Shown one piece after another: positions 1 through 7,652 of a stretch of 64,000 bases of DNA. The stretch comes from Acididesulfobacillus acetoxydans (GTDB lineage: Bacteria; Bacillota; Desulfitobacteriia; Desulfitobacteriales; Desulfitobacteriaceae), in assembly GCF_902729405.1 (NCBI RefSeq), contig NZ_LR746496.1, forward strand, positions 3,348,001 to 3,412,000, read 5' to 3'. The notes below the pieces were generated by a model. That model saw only the letters and a list, made by a program, of their open reading frames with translations, made no database searches and was not told where the DNA came from. A program made the position numbers and the translations under genes. Position 1 is the stretch's first letter; every line of letters begins with the position of its first letter.

Positions 1-649
1 CATAGCCCATTTGGCGACCCTGAACCACGCTTTTCTTAAAAGCTTCCATGTCCTTAAAATCGACGAAAGGAGCGTCGATGGCCACAATTCCGGCCATACG
101 GGCGGCCACCGCCATATGGGCCCGGGCGTACTGCTGCTCAACCGCCTCGGAGGTCAGTTTGACCCGCATATCGCGGCAATAATCAACGGCGCCGAAGATG
201 GCATTGACATTGCGCTTGCTGGCCAGACAGCACTCAGCCGCGTTGATGATCCCCTTGGCAGTTTCCAAGAGCATGGAAATCTTGACACTGCCTACCTGCA
301 GACCCCGGCGGCGCTCCAGCTCCTCCAGTTTCCAGTCCAGGCGCTTAACGTCGTCCGCGCACCCGGTTTTAGCCAAGGTGACCCCGCTGAGGCCTTCATT
401 CACGATCGCTTCCAAGTCGTCATTGGTCATCTCTGTTTCCCAGTTATTGATCCGCACATAGACCTGGGCCCCGGCCGAGCCGGCAAATTTCAGATTCTCG
501 CGCACGAGCTGACGGGCCGTTTCCTTCTCCGCCGGCGGCACGGAATCCTCAAGGTCGAGCGTAATGATGTCGGCGGGTATTTCGGGCGCCTTGCTGATCA
601 TCTTAGGGTTGTTTCCGGGAATGTACATGATAGAACGCATAACGGTCAT
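1..649 (-). CDS. HpcH/HpaI aldolase / CitE-like (malyl-CoA or citramalyl-CoA lyase type), C-terminus cut by window edge
   Basis: About 216 N-terminal residues are visible; the gene continues beyond base 1. The start MRSIMYIPGNNPKMI, then DIITLDLEDSVPPAEK, then YVRIN matches the TIM-barrel CitE/malyl-CoA lyase family, which cleaves or forms beta-hydroxyacyl-CoA thioesters with a divalent metal. A later MLLETAKGI carries the expected metal-ligand Glu. ATG at 649 has AGGAGG at 659-664, nine bases upstream. It is the last gene seen of the SucC-like / ferredoxin / SucD-like operon, so it probably cleaves the CoA thioester made by the two synthetase subunits (malyl-CoA, citramalyl-CoA or citryl-CoA). 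The family is certain; the substrate is inferred. Confidence 0.85.
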   Translation of the reverse strand, partial: MTVMRSIMYIPGNNPKMISKAPEIPADIITLDLEDSVPPAEKETARQLVRENLKFAGSAGAQVYVRINNWETEMTNDDLEAIVNEGLSGVTLAKTGCADDVKRLDWKLEELERRRGLQVGSVKISMLLETAKGIINAAECCLASKRNVNAIFGAVDYCRDMRVKLTSEAVEQQYARAHMAVAARMAGIVAIDAPFVDFKDMEAFKKSVVQGRQMGY

Positions 650-861
650 GGTCTTCTACCTCCTAAATTTTTTCTGAATTCGCTTGAATGCTTTCTCCCG
701 AATTCTTTTGCCTGCTTTCTCTGATTGTTTCCGGGAACCCGGCTGACTAATTCCCTCTCTTTAAAGGTACGCCTCTTGGAAGGTCTACCTCTTGGCGGCC
801 TTACACTTTCGGCTCCGGCACTCTCCGCACTCACAAACTATAAAACATCCGCTCTGAAAAC

Positions 862-1758
862 TCAATGTCCGAGTTTTTCCCGTAAAATCACAGGAATGTC
901 GGTCGGCGTCTCGGCAATAAAACCACCCGCCCGGCGCACCGCTTCGATCTTGCTTTTGGCAGAACCGCGCCCGCGCTCCACGATATTAGAAGCGTGCGAG
1001 AAGCGCTGCCCTTCCGGCGCCCAAGCCCCGGCCACATAGATGACAAAGGGCTTGGTAAATTTTCCGTCCGCAATGACTTCGGCACATTCTTCCTCCTGGG
1101 AGCCGCCAATTTCGGCATAGACGGCGACGCCTTCCGTCTCGGGGTCTTCTTGGAAGAGAGGAAGCAGATCCGCCATGGAAGTTCCCAAGACCGGCTCAGT
1201 CCCGGTATGAATAACGGTGCTAACTCCGAACCCGCCTTCTCTCAATACCCAGGGAATGGTCCCGGACTGGCCGCCGCTGCGGGAAAAAACACCGATGCTT
1301 CCCCGCTGAAAGAATTGGCTGGCCCACTCCATGTTCCCTCCCAACCAGCCGACCACCGCCTCCCCGGGAGTGATGATTCCGATCGAACCCGGCCCGATGA
1401 CGCGCGAGCCTTTGCTGCGGGCGTAAGCGATCATTTCCATAATATCATGGATAGGCGTGCCTTCCACACATGGGACAATGTTTTTTACCCCGGCATCGGC
1501 TGCCTCCATCACGGCCGTTTTCAAAACCCGACCGGGGACAAAAATGACGCTGAAATCGATCTCGCCTTCCGCCCGCACGATCTCTTTGACCGTATTGAAA
1601 ACCCTCACCCCGTGAACCTCGGTTCCGGCCTTACCCGGGCTGGTACCCCCAACCAGGCGGGTTCCGTATTCTTTCATATATGTGGTCCGCACTGATCCTT
1701 CACGGCCGGTAATCCCCTGGACTATCACTTTGGTGTTTTTGTCAATCAGAATGCCCAT
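862..1758 (-). CDS. succinyl-CoA synthetase alpha-like subunit (SucD/MtkB family acid-CoA ligase)
   Basis: 298 residues, the normal SucD length. The N-terminal CoA-binding Rossmann domain begins MGILIDKNTKVIVQGITGREG. The ligase domain has FSRSGGQSGTIPW and a phosphohistidine segment FSHASNIVERGRGSAKSKI whose His aligns with the active-site His of SucD. The usual GHAGA is FSHAS here, so it is a divergent member. ATG at 1758 is preceded by GAGG. It pairs with the SucC-like subunit at 2435-3712. The CitE-like gene just downstream points to malate-CoA ligase (MtkAB) or another dicarboxylate/hydroxyacid CoA ligase rather than TCA-cycle succinyl-CoA synthetase; that choice is inference. Confidence 0.85.
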   Translation of the reverse strand: MGILIDKNTKVIVQGITGREGSVRTTYMKEYGTRLVGGTSPGKAGTEVHGVRVFNTVKEIVRAEGEIDFSVIFVPGRVLKTAVMEAADAGVKNIVPCVEGTPIHDIMEMIAYARSKGSRVIGPGSIGIITPGEAVVGWLGGNMEWASQFFQRGSIGVFSRSGGQSGTIPWVLREGGFGVSTVIHTGTEPVLGTSMADLLPLFQEDPETEGVAVYAEIGGSQEEECAEVIADGKFTKPFVIYVAGAWAPEGQRFSHASNIVERGRGSAKSKIEAVRRAGGFIAETPTDIPVILREKLGH

Positions 1759-1812
1759 TCTAATCCCTCGTTCACCAATTTTTTATTCATAAATTTCTCG
1801 CTCACTAATTCG

Positions 1813-1858
1813 TCATTCACTGATCCCTCATTTACTTATTCCTCATTCACTGATCCCT
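1813..1858. repeat. 16-bp direct repeat in spacer between ferredoxin and SucD-like genes
   Basis: TCATTCACTGATCCCT occurs at 1813-1828 and 1843-1858, a 30-bp period. Degenerate flanking copies of TCACTAATTC/TCATTCAC make the whole 160-base spacer look like a decayed tandem array. Confidence 0.6.
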
Positions 1859-1921
1859 TATTTGAATTTCGCTTTCTCCGACTCACGGCATCGACTGCCT
1901 TCGTCTTCTCCCCCCCTTTGG

Positions 1922-2209
1922 TTAGGCACGTTTGCGCAAATATTCCCCAAGCCCCTCCACCGCAACATCGATCCGAATCGCGTCCCGGCCGTAGAACTTA
2001 CAGGCAAACTCACAGGCTAAACACTCCGTTCCCAACCGGATCACTTCTTCTTGCGTGCGGTGCCCGACCGAGGCCCGGCCGGCGTCATCAAGGCCCAATA
2101 ACCCACGGGCGTACTTCTTACAGGCGTCGACACAGGCCTTGGTTTGGCATTCGTCGCATTTATCTGTATCAATCGTCACCTTGAGACTCTTTTCCGCAAA
2201 TTCCGGCAT
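1922..2209 (-). CDS. small dicluster-type ferredoxin-like 4Fe-4S protein
   Basis: 95 residues. Cys motifs are CDECQTKACVDAC (C-x2-C-x4-C-x3-C) near residues 18-30 and CLACEFAC (C-x2-C-x3-C) near residues 63-70. There are seven cysteines in cluster-like spacing, so one complete 4Fe-4S site and a second, incomplete-looking site. ATG at 2209 has AGGAGGGG six bases upstream. It sits between the beta- and alpha-like subunits of the CoA ligase, an unusual place because SucC and SucD are normally adjacent. It may link the enzyme to an electron-transfer partner or be a stable accessory subunit; neither is shown by the sequence. Confidence 0.75.
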   Translation of the reverse strand: MPEFAEKSLKVTIDTDKCDECQTKACVDACKKYARGLLGLDDAGRASVGHRTQEEVIRLGTECLACEFACKFYGRDAIRIDVAVEGLGEYLRKRA

Positions 2210-2434
2210 TAAGTTCCCCTCCTTTCTTTAGGCTTTTTGTTTCTTTCCGGGCCTTCCCGAGTCCTTTGCCTCTTGTACCTCAGCCCTTCCCGAGTTTTTT
2301 GCTCCCTTCGCCGGGTTTCTCCGAGTCTGTGGCCCTCGTCGCCGGGCTCGATCTGATTCTTTCACCTCTTTTGCAGGATTGGTCTGCCTGCTCGGATTTC
2401 TTTGAGTTTCCGCCCGGATTCGTCTACTTTGGCC

Positions 2435-3712
2435 CTACTTTCCTTGGGCTTCTTTTTCCGCCCGGTACTCCCTCGTCAGGGCCAAAAGCCTCTCCCCGAT
2501 AAATTTCGTATCTGTGACATGTTCTTTGCCGTAAATCTCAATTCGCCTTCCGGGACCGTCCGGCGTCATGAGGTCCGCCAGGCCCTTCTTCAGAATCTCC
2601 TGGGACTCCGCCTCGCGGTTGCCGCACAAGAGCAATACACAGGGCAAACCCGGTTTTTGCGTCGGCAAGACCTCCCTGAGAACTTTGACCAGGGCATGGG
2701 CATGGTGCCACTGTTCCTGATTGGCCATCATGAAGCCGCCCAAAAGGTACCCTTCAATATTGGGTTGGGAGAGAACCGCTTTCGCCACCCGGTAGATCTT
2801 CGAACCAACCGGATTGCCGCTGGTGTCGGCGTAGTTAGCCGGTTTCAGACCCACCTGGTTCAAGGCGTCCAAACCCATCATGGCAGAACCCCCGCCGATG
2901 GGATGGTAACCGATGTACCCGGGGCTCACTTCGTCAAAACCCATATTCATCAGGAAACCCGTACCTCTGGCGTCCGTCTCCTCAATACTCCAGCCGATAA
3001 AGTCCAGTTCCGTGGGATCCCCCGGCAAATCGCGGGCAATCCGGATCCCAAATTCCGGGTGGCGGCCGACCGCGCTGTTGTCTATCTCCATTTTGCAATC
3101 CGCGCAGACTAAATCACCGCTGCCCGTCTGGACGAAAGGGTTAATTTCAAGCGTCTGGCAGTCGTATCTCTTATAGGCCTCGGACAATTTCGTCAAGAAA
3201 GCGGCAAACTTGCCGAGATCCGCCGCCGGAATCCCAGCCCGGGCACAGAGGTCCACCGCCTCGTAAACCCGCAGCCCGTAAATCGGATCGACGTTGACTT
3301 TATAGATGAGTTCCTCGGGAACGCTTTCGATATCCATCCCCCCTTCGCGACTGAACATGAGCATCGGTGAGCGGGCCTCCCTCCCGCCATTCACGACAAA
3401 CGAGCAATAATACTCATTCTTGATATCCAGCTTTTCCTCCACCAGCACTTGACGGATCGGAAGCCCCTTCACAGTTCTTGCCAAGATCTCCCCGGCCGCC
3501 GCCTCAGCTTCCTCGGCCGCAGACACCAATTTGACAATACCCGCTTTGCCGCGGCCGCCGGCCTGTACCTGCCCCTTAACCGCCACCGGCCCGCCCAATT
3601 CCGCCGCTGCTCTTCCCGCTTCTTCCGCGGTGGATGCCGCGCGGCCCTTGGGAACCGGAATACCGGCTTTCCTAAGCCAAGCCTTCCCCTCATGCTCTAA
3701 AAACTTTGCCAT
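2435..3712 (-). CDS. succinyl-CoA synthetase beta-like subunit (SucC/MtkA family, ATP-grasp)
   Basis: 425 residues from the ATG at 3712, which has AGGGG eight bases upstream; an in-frame extension to 3796 lacks a ribosome binding site. The ATP-grasp domain begins MAKFLEHEGKAWLRKAGIPV and includes VAVKGQVQAGGRGKAG, the SucC nucleotide loop, then TLEINPF. The C-terminal flavodoxin-like ligase domain is divergent: the usual GNGAGL segment reads HPIGGGSAMMGLD, followed by KPANYADTSGNP. It is first in a minus-strand operon with the ferredoxin-like, SucD-like and CitE-like genes. An acid-CoA ligase forming a hydroxyacyl-CoA is the best reading. Confidence 0.85.
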   Translation of the reverse strand: MAKFLEHEGKAWLRKAGIPVPKGRAASTAEEAGRAAAELGGPVAVKGQVQAGGRGKAGIVKLVSAAEEAEAAAGEILARTVKGLPIRQVLVEEKLDIKNEYYCSFVVNGGREARSPMLMFSREGGMDIESVPEELIYKVNVDPIYGLRVYEAVDLCARAGIPAADLGKFAAFLTKLSEAYKRYDCQTLEINPFVQTGSGDLVCADCKMEIDNSAVGRHPEFGIRIARDLPGDPTELDFIGWSIEETDARGTGFLMNMGFDEVSPGYIGYHPIGGGSAMMGLDALNQVGLKPANYADTSGNPVGSKIYRVAKAVLSQPNIEGYLLGGFMMANQEQWHHAHALVKVLREVLPTQKPGLPCVLLLCGNREAESQEILKKGLADLMTPDGPGRRIEIYGKEHVTDTKFIGERLLALTREYRAEKEAQGK

Positions 3713-4058
3713 CTTTATCCCCTTCCCTCTATGGAATTGACTTGGGCTTGAGACCAAATTTGCCCCAACAGCCCCGCATGACAGGGGGGGCGTCATGGGC
3801 GCTGCCGGCGCACACTTGGGTTTTCCCCTTTAGTTTGCCCTGAGCCCCGGTGTTCATGTAAAGAGTTTTCAGGGTAGGCGCACCTGACCTTGCTCCACCG
3901 ATATCTGTCGTCTCAGGCAGAATCATGGTGTTTCTCAGGCAAGTCCGGCGCGGCTGCCCCCGCTCTGCTCGGAGCATCTTCGCTGCCTGATTGCTTCGGA
4001 GCTTCTTTCTCATTTCCTTGTTTCACTATTTGCAACCGCGTTTCATTTATATGACAAT
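3713..4058 (-). other. long 5' leader of the CoA-ligase operon, no convincing gene
   Basis: A 94-codon reading frame crosses this stretch but lacks a spaced ribosome binding site and recognisable sequence. On the minus strand there are two TGCCTGAGA boxes and several short complementary segments (GCTCCGAAGC / GATGCTCCGAGCA). I could not match it to the glycine, cobalamin, SAM or THF riboswitch consensus. Confidence 0.4.
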
Positions 4059-4087
4059 ATTATCTCCTTTTCAAGCCCGTAAGTCAA
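4059..4087 (-). promoter_or_regulatory. sigma-A-type promoter for the CoA-ligase operon
   Basis: Read on the minus strand: TTGACT (4087-4082), 17 bases, GATAAT (4064-4059). It would give an untranslated leader of about 340 nt before the ATG at 3712, long enough to hold a cis-acting RNA. Seen by eye only. Confidence 0.55.
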
Positions 4088-4211
4088 CAGTTCAACTAAC
4101 TTTTTTCTGTGCCGCCGGATCCTGCCACCCGTCGGAGCGCCGCTTTGGTGATATCCGAAGTATATCGCGCGTCAAACTTACCCAATGAGAGCAAGTATCG
4201 AGTAAGCAAAC

Positions 4212-5771
4212 TTACCGCATTAGCCAGCCCGCCAAGCCGTACAACAACGCGCAGGCGGCGGCGACCATCAGACCGTAGCGCAGTTTCTTGTTGGCATAAT
4301 CGATGACGGGAATCTTCATAACAGTGGCCATGGCCACCGTGTTATCGCTCAAGGGTGAAGCAAAGCCGCCAAAGGTACCGCTTGCCAACACCGCCCCCGC
4401 CATTAAAGGCAGGGAAACATGGGCAGCCGCGGCCAAGGAAAATCCTAAGGGCAGCAAAATGCCCCAGGTACCGAAACTCGAACCGATCACGTAAGAGAGC
4501 AGGCAGCCGATAACAAAAAAGGCCGGAGTAACAAAGGCCGCCGGTACCCAATGCCCCACCGTCTGCTCCGTATAAGCGGCAAAGCCCAGGCGGGTGGAAA
4601 CAGCCGACACTGCCCAAACCAATACCAGCAGAAGGTTCACGGCCATCATCTCGTTCCCCCCTTGAAGAAAACCAAAGAGAATCCGGTTGATGCTGTGCTT
4701 CTGCAGGGCGTACCAGACAAAGGAGAATATCAGAGTGGTCAAAAGTGCCTCCAACATGGCTTTCGCGGCGTCAGCCCGGATAAATGCCGCCAGTACACCG
4801 GGCGCGCGCAGGTGTCCGTCCCACCAGGTGAAGAAGAGGGTGAAACCCAGCAGCAGGGCGAGCGGCACCAATAGATTAAGCGCGTTGGGCGGAACTTTCT
4901 GCGCCACCAGCTCTACCGGGTCAGGATAGGCCTCTGTCTGCTTCCGATCTGCCCGCTTGCCTCCCCGCTCACTTTTGGTCGGCCTCCCCTTCCCCTCAGC
5001 CCGTCCTCCTTTTCTCCCCCCTAGAGGAAGGGCCAGCTCCTGAGATGTCTCCGCATGAACCAATTTGGCCGCGCCCAAAGCCCTGAGATAAGCACTGGAC
5101 GTCAGCCGCTCTCCCTCCCGGGCCTTGGCGGACCTGCCAAAGGAATAAAACAAGGAGAAGGCCAGCATGCCCAAAGAAAAAAAGTTAAAAGGGATACTCA
5201 ACAAAAACATTTGATAGGGTGACGCGGCGATGCCCTGGTGACGGCCCACCGTACCCAGAAGGCCCAGGATATACCCAATAAAAACCGTACCCAGCGGCAT
5301 GATGGCACAGAGCGGGGTCGAAGTAGCATCAACCACCAAGGCCACTTTCTCGGCCGACACGTTCAGCCGGGAAAAGATCTGTTTCATTACCGGGCCCACG
5401 GTGATGATCCGGAAATCCGGCGCCATAAAAGTCACCAAGGAAGAGAGCCAAGTGATAACAAAAGCTCCCCGGGCCGTCCGAATCCGGGTTTCCAGGAACT
5501 CGGCAAAGCCGCTGACTCCTCCGGTAATGCGCACCAAACCGACAAAAGCGCCAAAACCGTACATGAACAAAATAAGCCTGGCGTTGTCCGGCAGCACAAG
5601 TTCTTTCATGATATATTGCAAAGATGTATCAATGCCACCCAACGGTGTGGAATTCAGCATATACCCCCCAACCAGCAAACCCGCGAGCAGCCCGGGCAAG
5701 ACCTGGCGGGTGAGCAGAGCCAACGGGATTACAACCAGGAACGGCACTAAAGACCAAAAGGTCCCGTACAC
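4212..5771 (-). CDS. NhaC-family Na+/H+ (or organic acid) antiporter
   Basis: About 519 residues, polytopic, with roughly 11-12 hydrophobic segments, for example FWSLVPFLVVIPLALL and LLVPLALLLGFTLFF. The family signature is present: WLSSLVTFMAPDFRIITVGP, DATSTPLCAIMPLG, and SDNTVAMATVMKI in the last third. I chose the GTG at 5771 because AAAGGGGG lies seven bases upstream; the upstream TTG/ATG frames have no ribosome binding site. A charged loop of about 60 residues (GGRKGGRAEGKGRP) splits the protein into two halves. NhaC members include Na+/H+ and malate-lactate antiporters, so transport of an organic acid feeding the neighbouring CoA-ligase operon is possible but unproven. Confidence 0.8.
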   Translation of the reverse strand: MYGTFWSLVPFLVVIPLALLTRQVLPGLLAGLLVGGYMLNSTPLGGIDTSLQYIMKELVLPDNARLILFMYGFGAFVGLVRITGGVSGFAEFLETRIRTARGAFVITWLSSLVTFMAPDFRIITVGPVMKQIFSRLNVSAEKVALVVDATSTPLCAIMPLGTVFIGYILGLLGTVGRHQGIAASPYQMFLLSIPFNFFSLGMLAFSLFYSFGRSAKAREGERLTSSAYLRALGAAKLVHAETSQELALPLGGRKGGRAEGKGRPTKSERGGKRADRKQTEAYPDPVELVAQKVPPNALNLLVPLALLLGFTLFFTWWDGHLRAPGVLAAFIRADAAKAMLEALLTTLIFSFVWYALQKHSINRILFGFLQGGNEMMAVNLLLVLVWAVSAVSTRLGFAAYTEQTVGHWVPAAFVTPAFFVIGCLLSYVIGSSFGTWGILLPLGFSLAAAAHVSLPLMAGAVLASGTFGGFASPLSDNTVAMATVMKIPVIDYANKKLRYGLMVAAACALLYGLAGWLMR

Positions 5772-5870
5772 CGAAATGCCCCCTTTGCGCCACAATGTGG
5801 ACTGCTGCCGCACAACCGCGGCCGCGCAATCTTCCTTGATCATTGTGCGCAGGAAAGCCAATTATTATTT

Positions 5871-5915
5871 CAGCCCCGGGGCAGATGATCTTAGAACATC
5901 AGCCCTAGGGCAGAT
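5871..5915. promoter_or_regulatory. paired 16-bp repeats with palindromic cores, possible operator upstream of the antiporter gene
   Basis: CAGCCCCGGGGCAGAT (5871-5886) and CAGCCCTAGGGCAGAT (5900-5915) share 14 of 16 bases and each contains a 10-bp perfect palindrome (GCCCCGGGGC, GCCCTAGGGC). Starts are 29 bp apart, near three helical turns, and 100-145 bp upstream of the GTG at 5771. The spacing suits a dimeric regulator. Confidence 0.4.
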
Positions 5916-6068
5916 ATTCCCGGAAAACCAACGGCTAAAATTGGCCAAAGTCGCTTCGCAGTGAAGCATAAGCAGAGTTAGCTTAGCCATGCAAGGCATA
6001 AAATGACACATGACTTCAATTATCTATCGCGTCTTCCGCGGTCACCTCTTCCGTGGCCGTCTTTTGGA

Positions 6069-7355
6069 CTAAGACGGGTAATAGACTGTAACCTTGTCGA
6101 CTGTCTGAGAGGGCAAAACCAGCTCATTTCCCGTTCCCAAGCTTCTCGCTGCGGCCAGGGCGGACATGAGCTGCCCCGGCGGAAAAGCGACTTCCACCCG
6201 GTTGACCCCGGCGGCGTCTCCCTGCCAACGTGTATTAAACCCCGCCTCGCGCAATTGGTCTGCCGCGGCTTGGGCACCGTAAACATCCACTCTCACTGCC
6301 TGGGGAATGGGCAGGGGAGGCAGTCCGGTCGAAGCCCCGACCGAGCCGTACTTTTCTAGTTTTTTGCTAATCTCCCTTGGGTCCAGCACATCATAGTAGG
6401 CACCGGACAGGTATCCTTCCCGGTTCACACCGTCCAGCGGTACGCCGGCGATATCCATCGAGTCTTTGACCGAACCGAGCCGTACCTGCTCAATCTTCGA
6501 ACCGGATACTTCCAGCCCCAGGCCGAGCAGCATAGGAGTAGGAACGTTCGTCACCACATCATGCTGCCACGCTTCGTGCAGTTTCCGTATTTCCGAAAGA
6601 CTAACCCCCTCTGTCAGCAGCTTCTGTTTAAGCAGGTTGAGTACCTGCAATTCCGCCTCCTGCCTTTGAAAATCATCCGTCCGGTAATTGTTTCCGGCGG
6701 CATTTTGACGGACACGAATAAAAGCCAGGGCCTCCTGGCCGTTCAAGGTCTGTAAACCCGGGTAAAAATCGGCCTGACTGTGCTCGGGATCATAAAGCCG
6801 CTGCGGAATATTCACTTTTATCCCGCCAACCGCATTGATGGCGTCTTCAAAACCCTTAAAGTCTGTGGCGATATAATCCTTAATTTTCAAACCCGTGAGT
6901 TCCGAAACCCTTTTCATGGCCTCAGCGGGCCCCTGCTCCGGACTCTGCCGCAGACCCAATTCAAAGGACGATTTAATTTTCGGAATGGGCTCCTGCCAGT
7001 TGGGCATAGCAACCAGCGTATCGCGGGGAATAGAAATCAGGCTGACCACATGGGCATCCGGATCGATGTGAGCCACAATCAAGATATCCGCCTGTCCGCC
7101 GGCACTGCCCAGAGACAAAGGATTCGCCGCATCCCTGGCATTATTTCCGATCAAAAGCACATTGACCGGCCCTTTCTGCCCGCTAACCGTGCGCGTAATC
7201 GCCTGCCCCACACTGGCCTGCACCTGTTTGATACCGGTTTTACAACTTTTGACCAATTCCTGCGGATATTTTAAACCGATCACTGCCAGAAGAATGACGA
7301 CCAGCACGGGCAGAAGTCTTTGCAAAACTCTGTAATATTTGTTCAGTTCATTCAC
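6069..7355 (-). CDS. LytR-CpsA-Psr (LCP) family protein with C-terminal LytR_C domain
   Basis: 428 residues. One N-terminal membrane anchor (LLPVLVVILLAVIGL) puts the rest outside the cell. The LCP domain spans about residues 65-290 with VNVLLIGNNARD, the arginine-rich SIPRDTLV strand, DFKGFEDAINAVGGI and LAFIRVRQ, all typical of enzymes that attach undecaprenyl-linked polymers to peptidoglycan. The last 85 residues (VRVDVYGAQAAADQLREAGF) match the LytR_C module. The track-style GTG start at 7355 has only a close GAGGT. No operon partner is adjacent. Likely role: cell-wall glycopolymer ligation. Confidence 0.9.
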   Translation of the reverse strand: MNELNKYYRVLQRLLPVLVVILLAVIGLKYPQELVKSCKTGIKQVQASVGQAITRTVSGQKGPVNVLLIGNNARDAANPLSLGSAGGQADILIVAHIDPDAHVVSLISIPRDTLVAMPNWQEPIPKIKSSFELGLRQSPEQGPAEAMKRVSELTGLKIKDYIATDFKGFEDAINAVGGIKVNIPQRLYDPEHSQADFYPGLQTLNGQEALAFIRVRQNAAGNNYRTDDFQRQEAELQVLNLLKQKLLTEGVSLSEIRKLHEAWQHDVVTNVPTPMLLGLGLEVSGSKIEQVRLGSVKDSMDIAGVPLDGVNREGYLSGAYYDVLDPREISKKLEKYGSVGASTGLPPLPIPQAVRVDVYGAQAAADQLREAGFNTRWQGDAAGVNRVEVAFPPGQLMSALAAARSLGTGNELVLPSQTVDKVTVYYPS

Positions 7356-7482
7356 ACCTCACCCAAGCAAAATTATGGCGATGACAGGGCCTTGTCACCT
7401 TTATAGCATAGGACATTTTTCGGCGATTTATTCGTACCTGCGAAAGATTATCTTGTCCTCGGGCCGCTGCTTAAAAACGTCG

Positions 7483-7510
7483 TTGACATATGACCAAAAC
7501 TCACTAGAAT
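7483..7510 (+). promoter_or_regulatory. sigma-A promoter for the CoA-disulfide reductase gene, with adjacent palindromes
   Basis: TTGACA (7483-7488), 16 bases, TAGAAT (7505-7510). A GGCATATGCC palindrome follows at 7518-7527 and another CATATG overlaps the promoter spacer, a plausible redox-regulator operator. The leader to the ATG at 7653 is about 135 nt. Confidence 0.6.
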
Positions 7511-7652
7511 AGTAGGTGGCATATGCCATATATGATCATCTGCTCAGGCGGAATCTTCCTAAAACACACTGCCTGCACAATGGCAATGCGGAGTTTCGTG
7601 AAGTTTTCACTTTTTCTCAGTCGGATAAATTTCATAGCTAGGGAGGATCACC

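Noticed and set aside
11-724. 237-codon plus-strand frame
   Set aside because: Antisense of the CitE-like gene; that frame has family motifs and a ribosome binding site, this one has neither.
3729-4013. 94-codon minus-strand frame in the operon leader
   Set aside because: No properly spaced ribosome binding site, no recognisable sequence; more likely untranslated leader.
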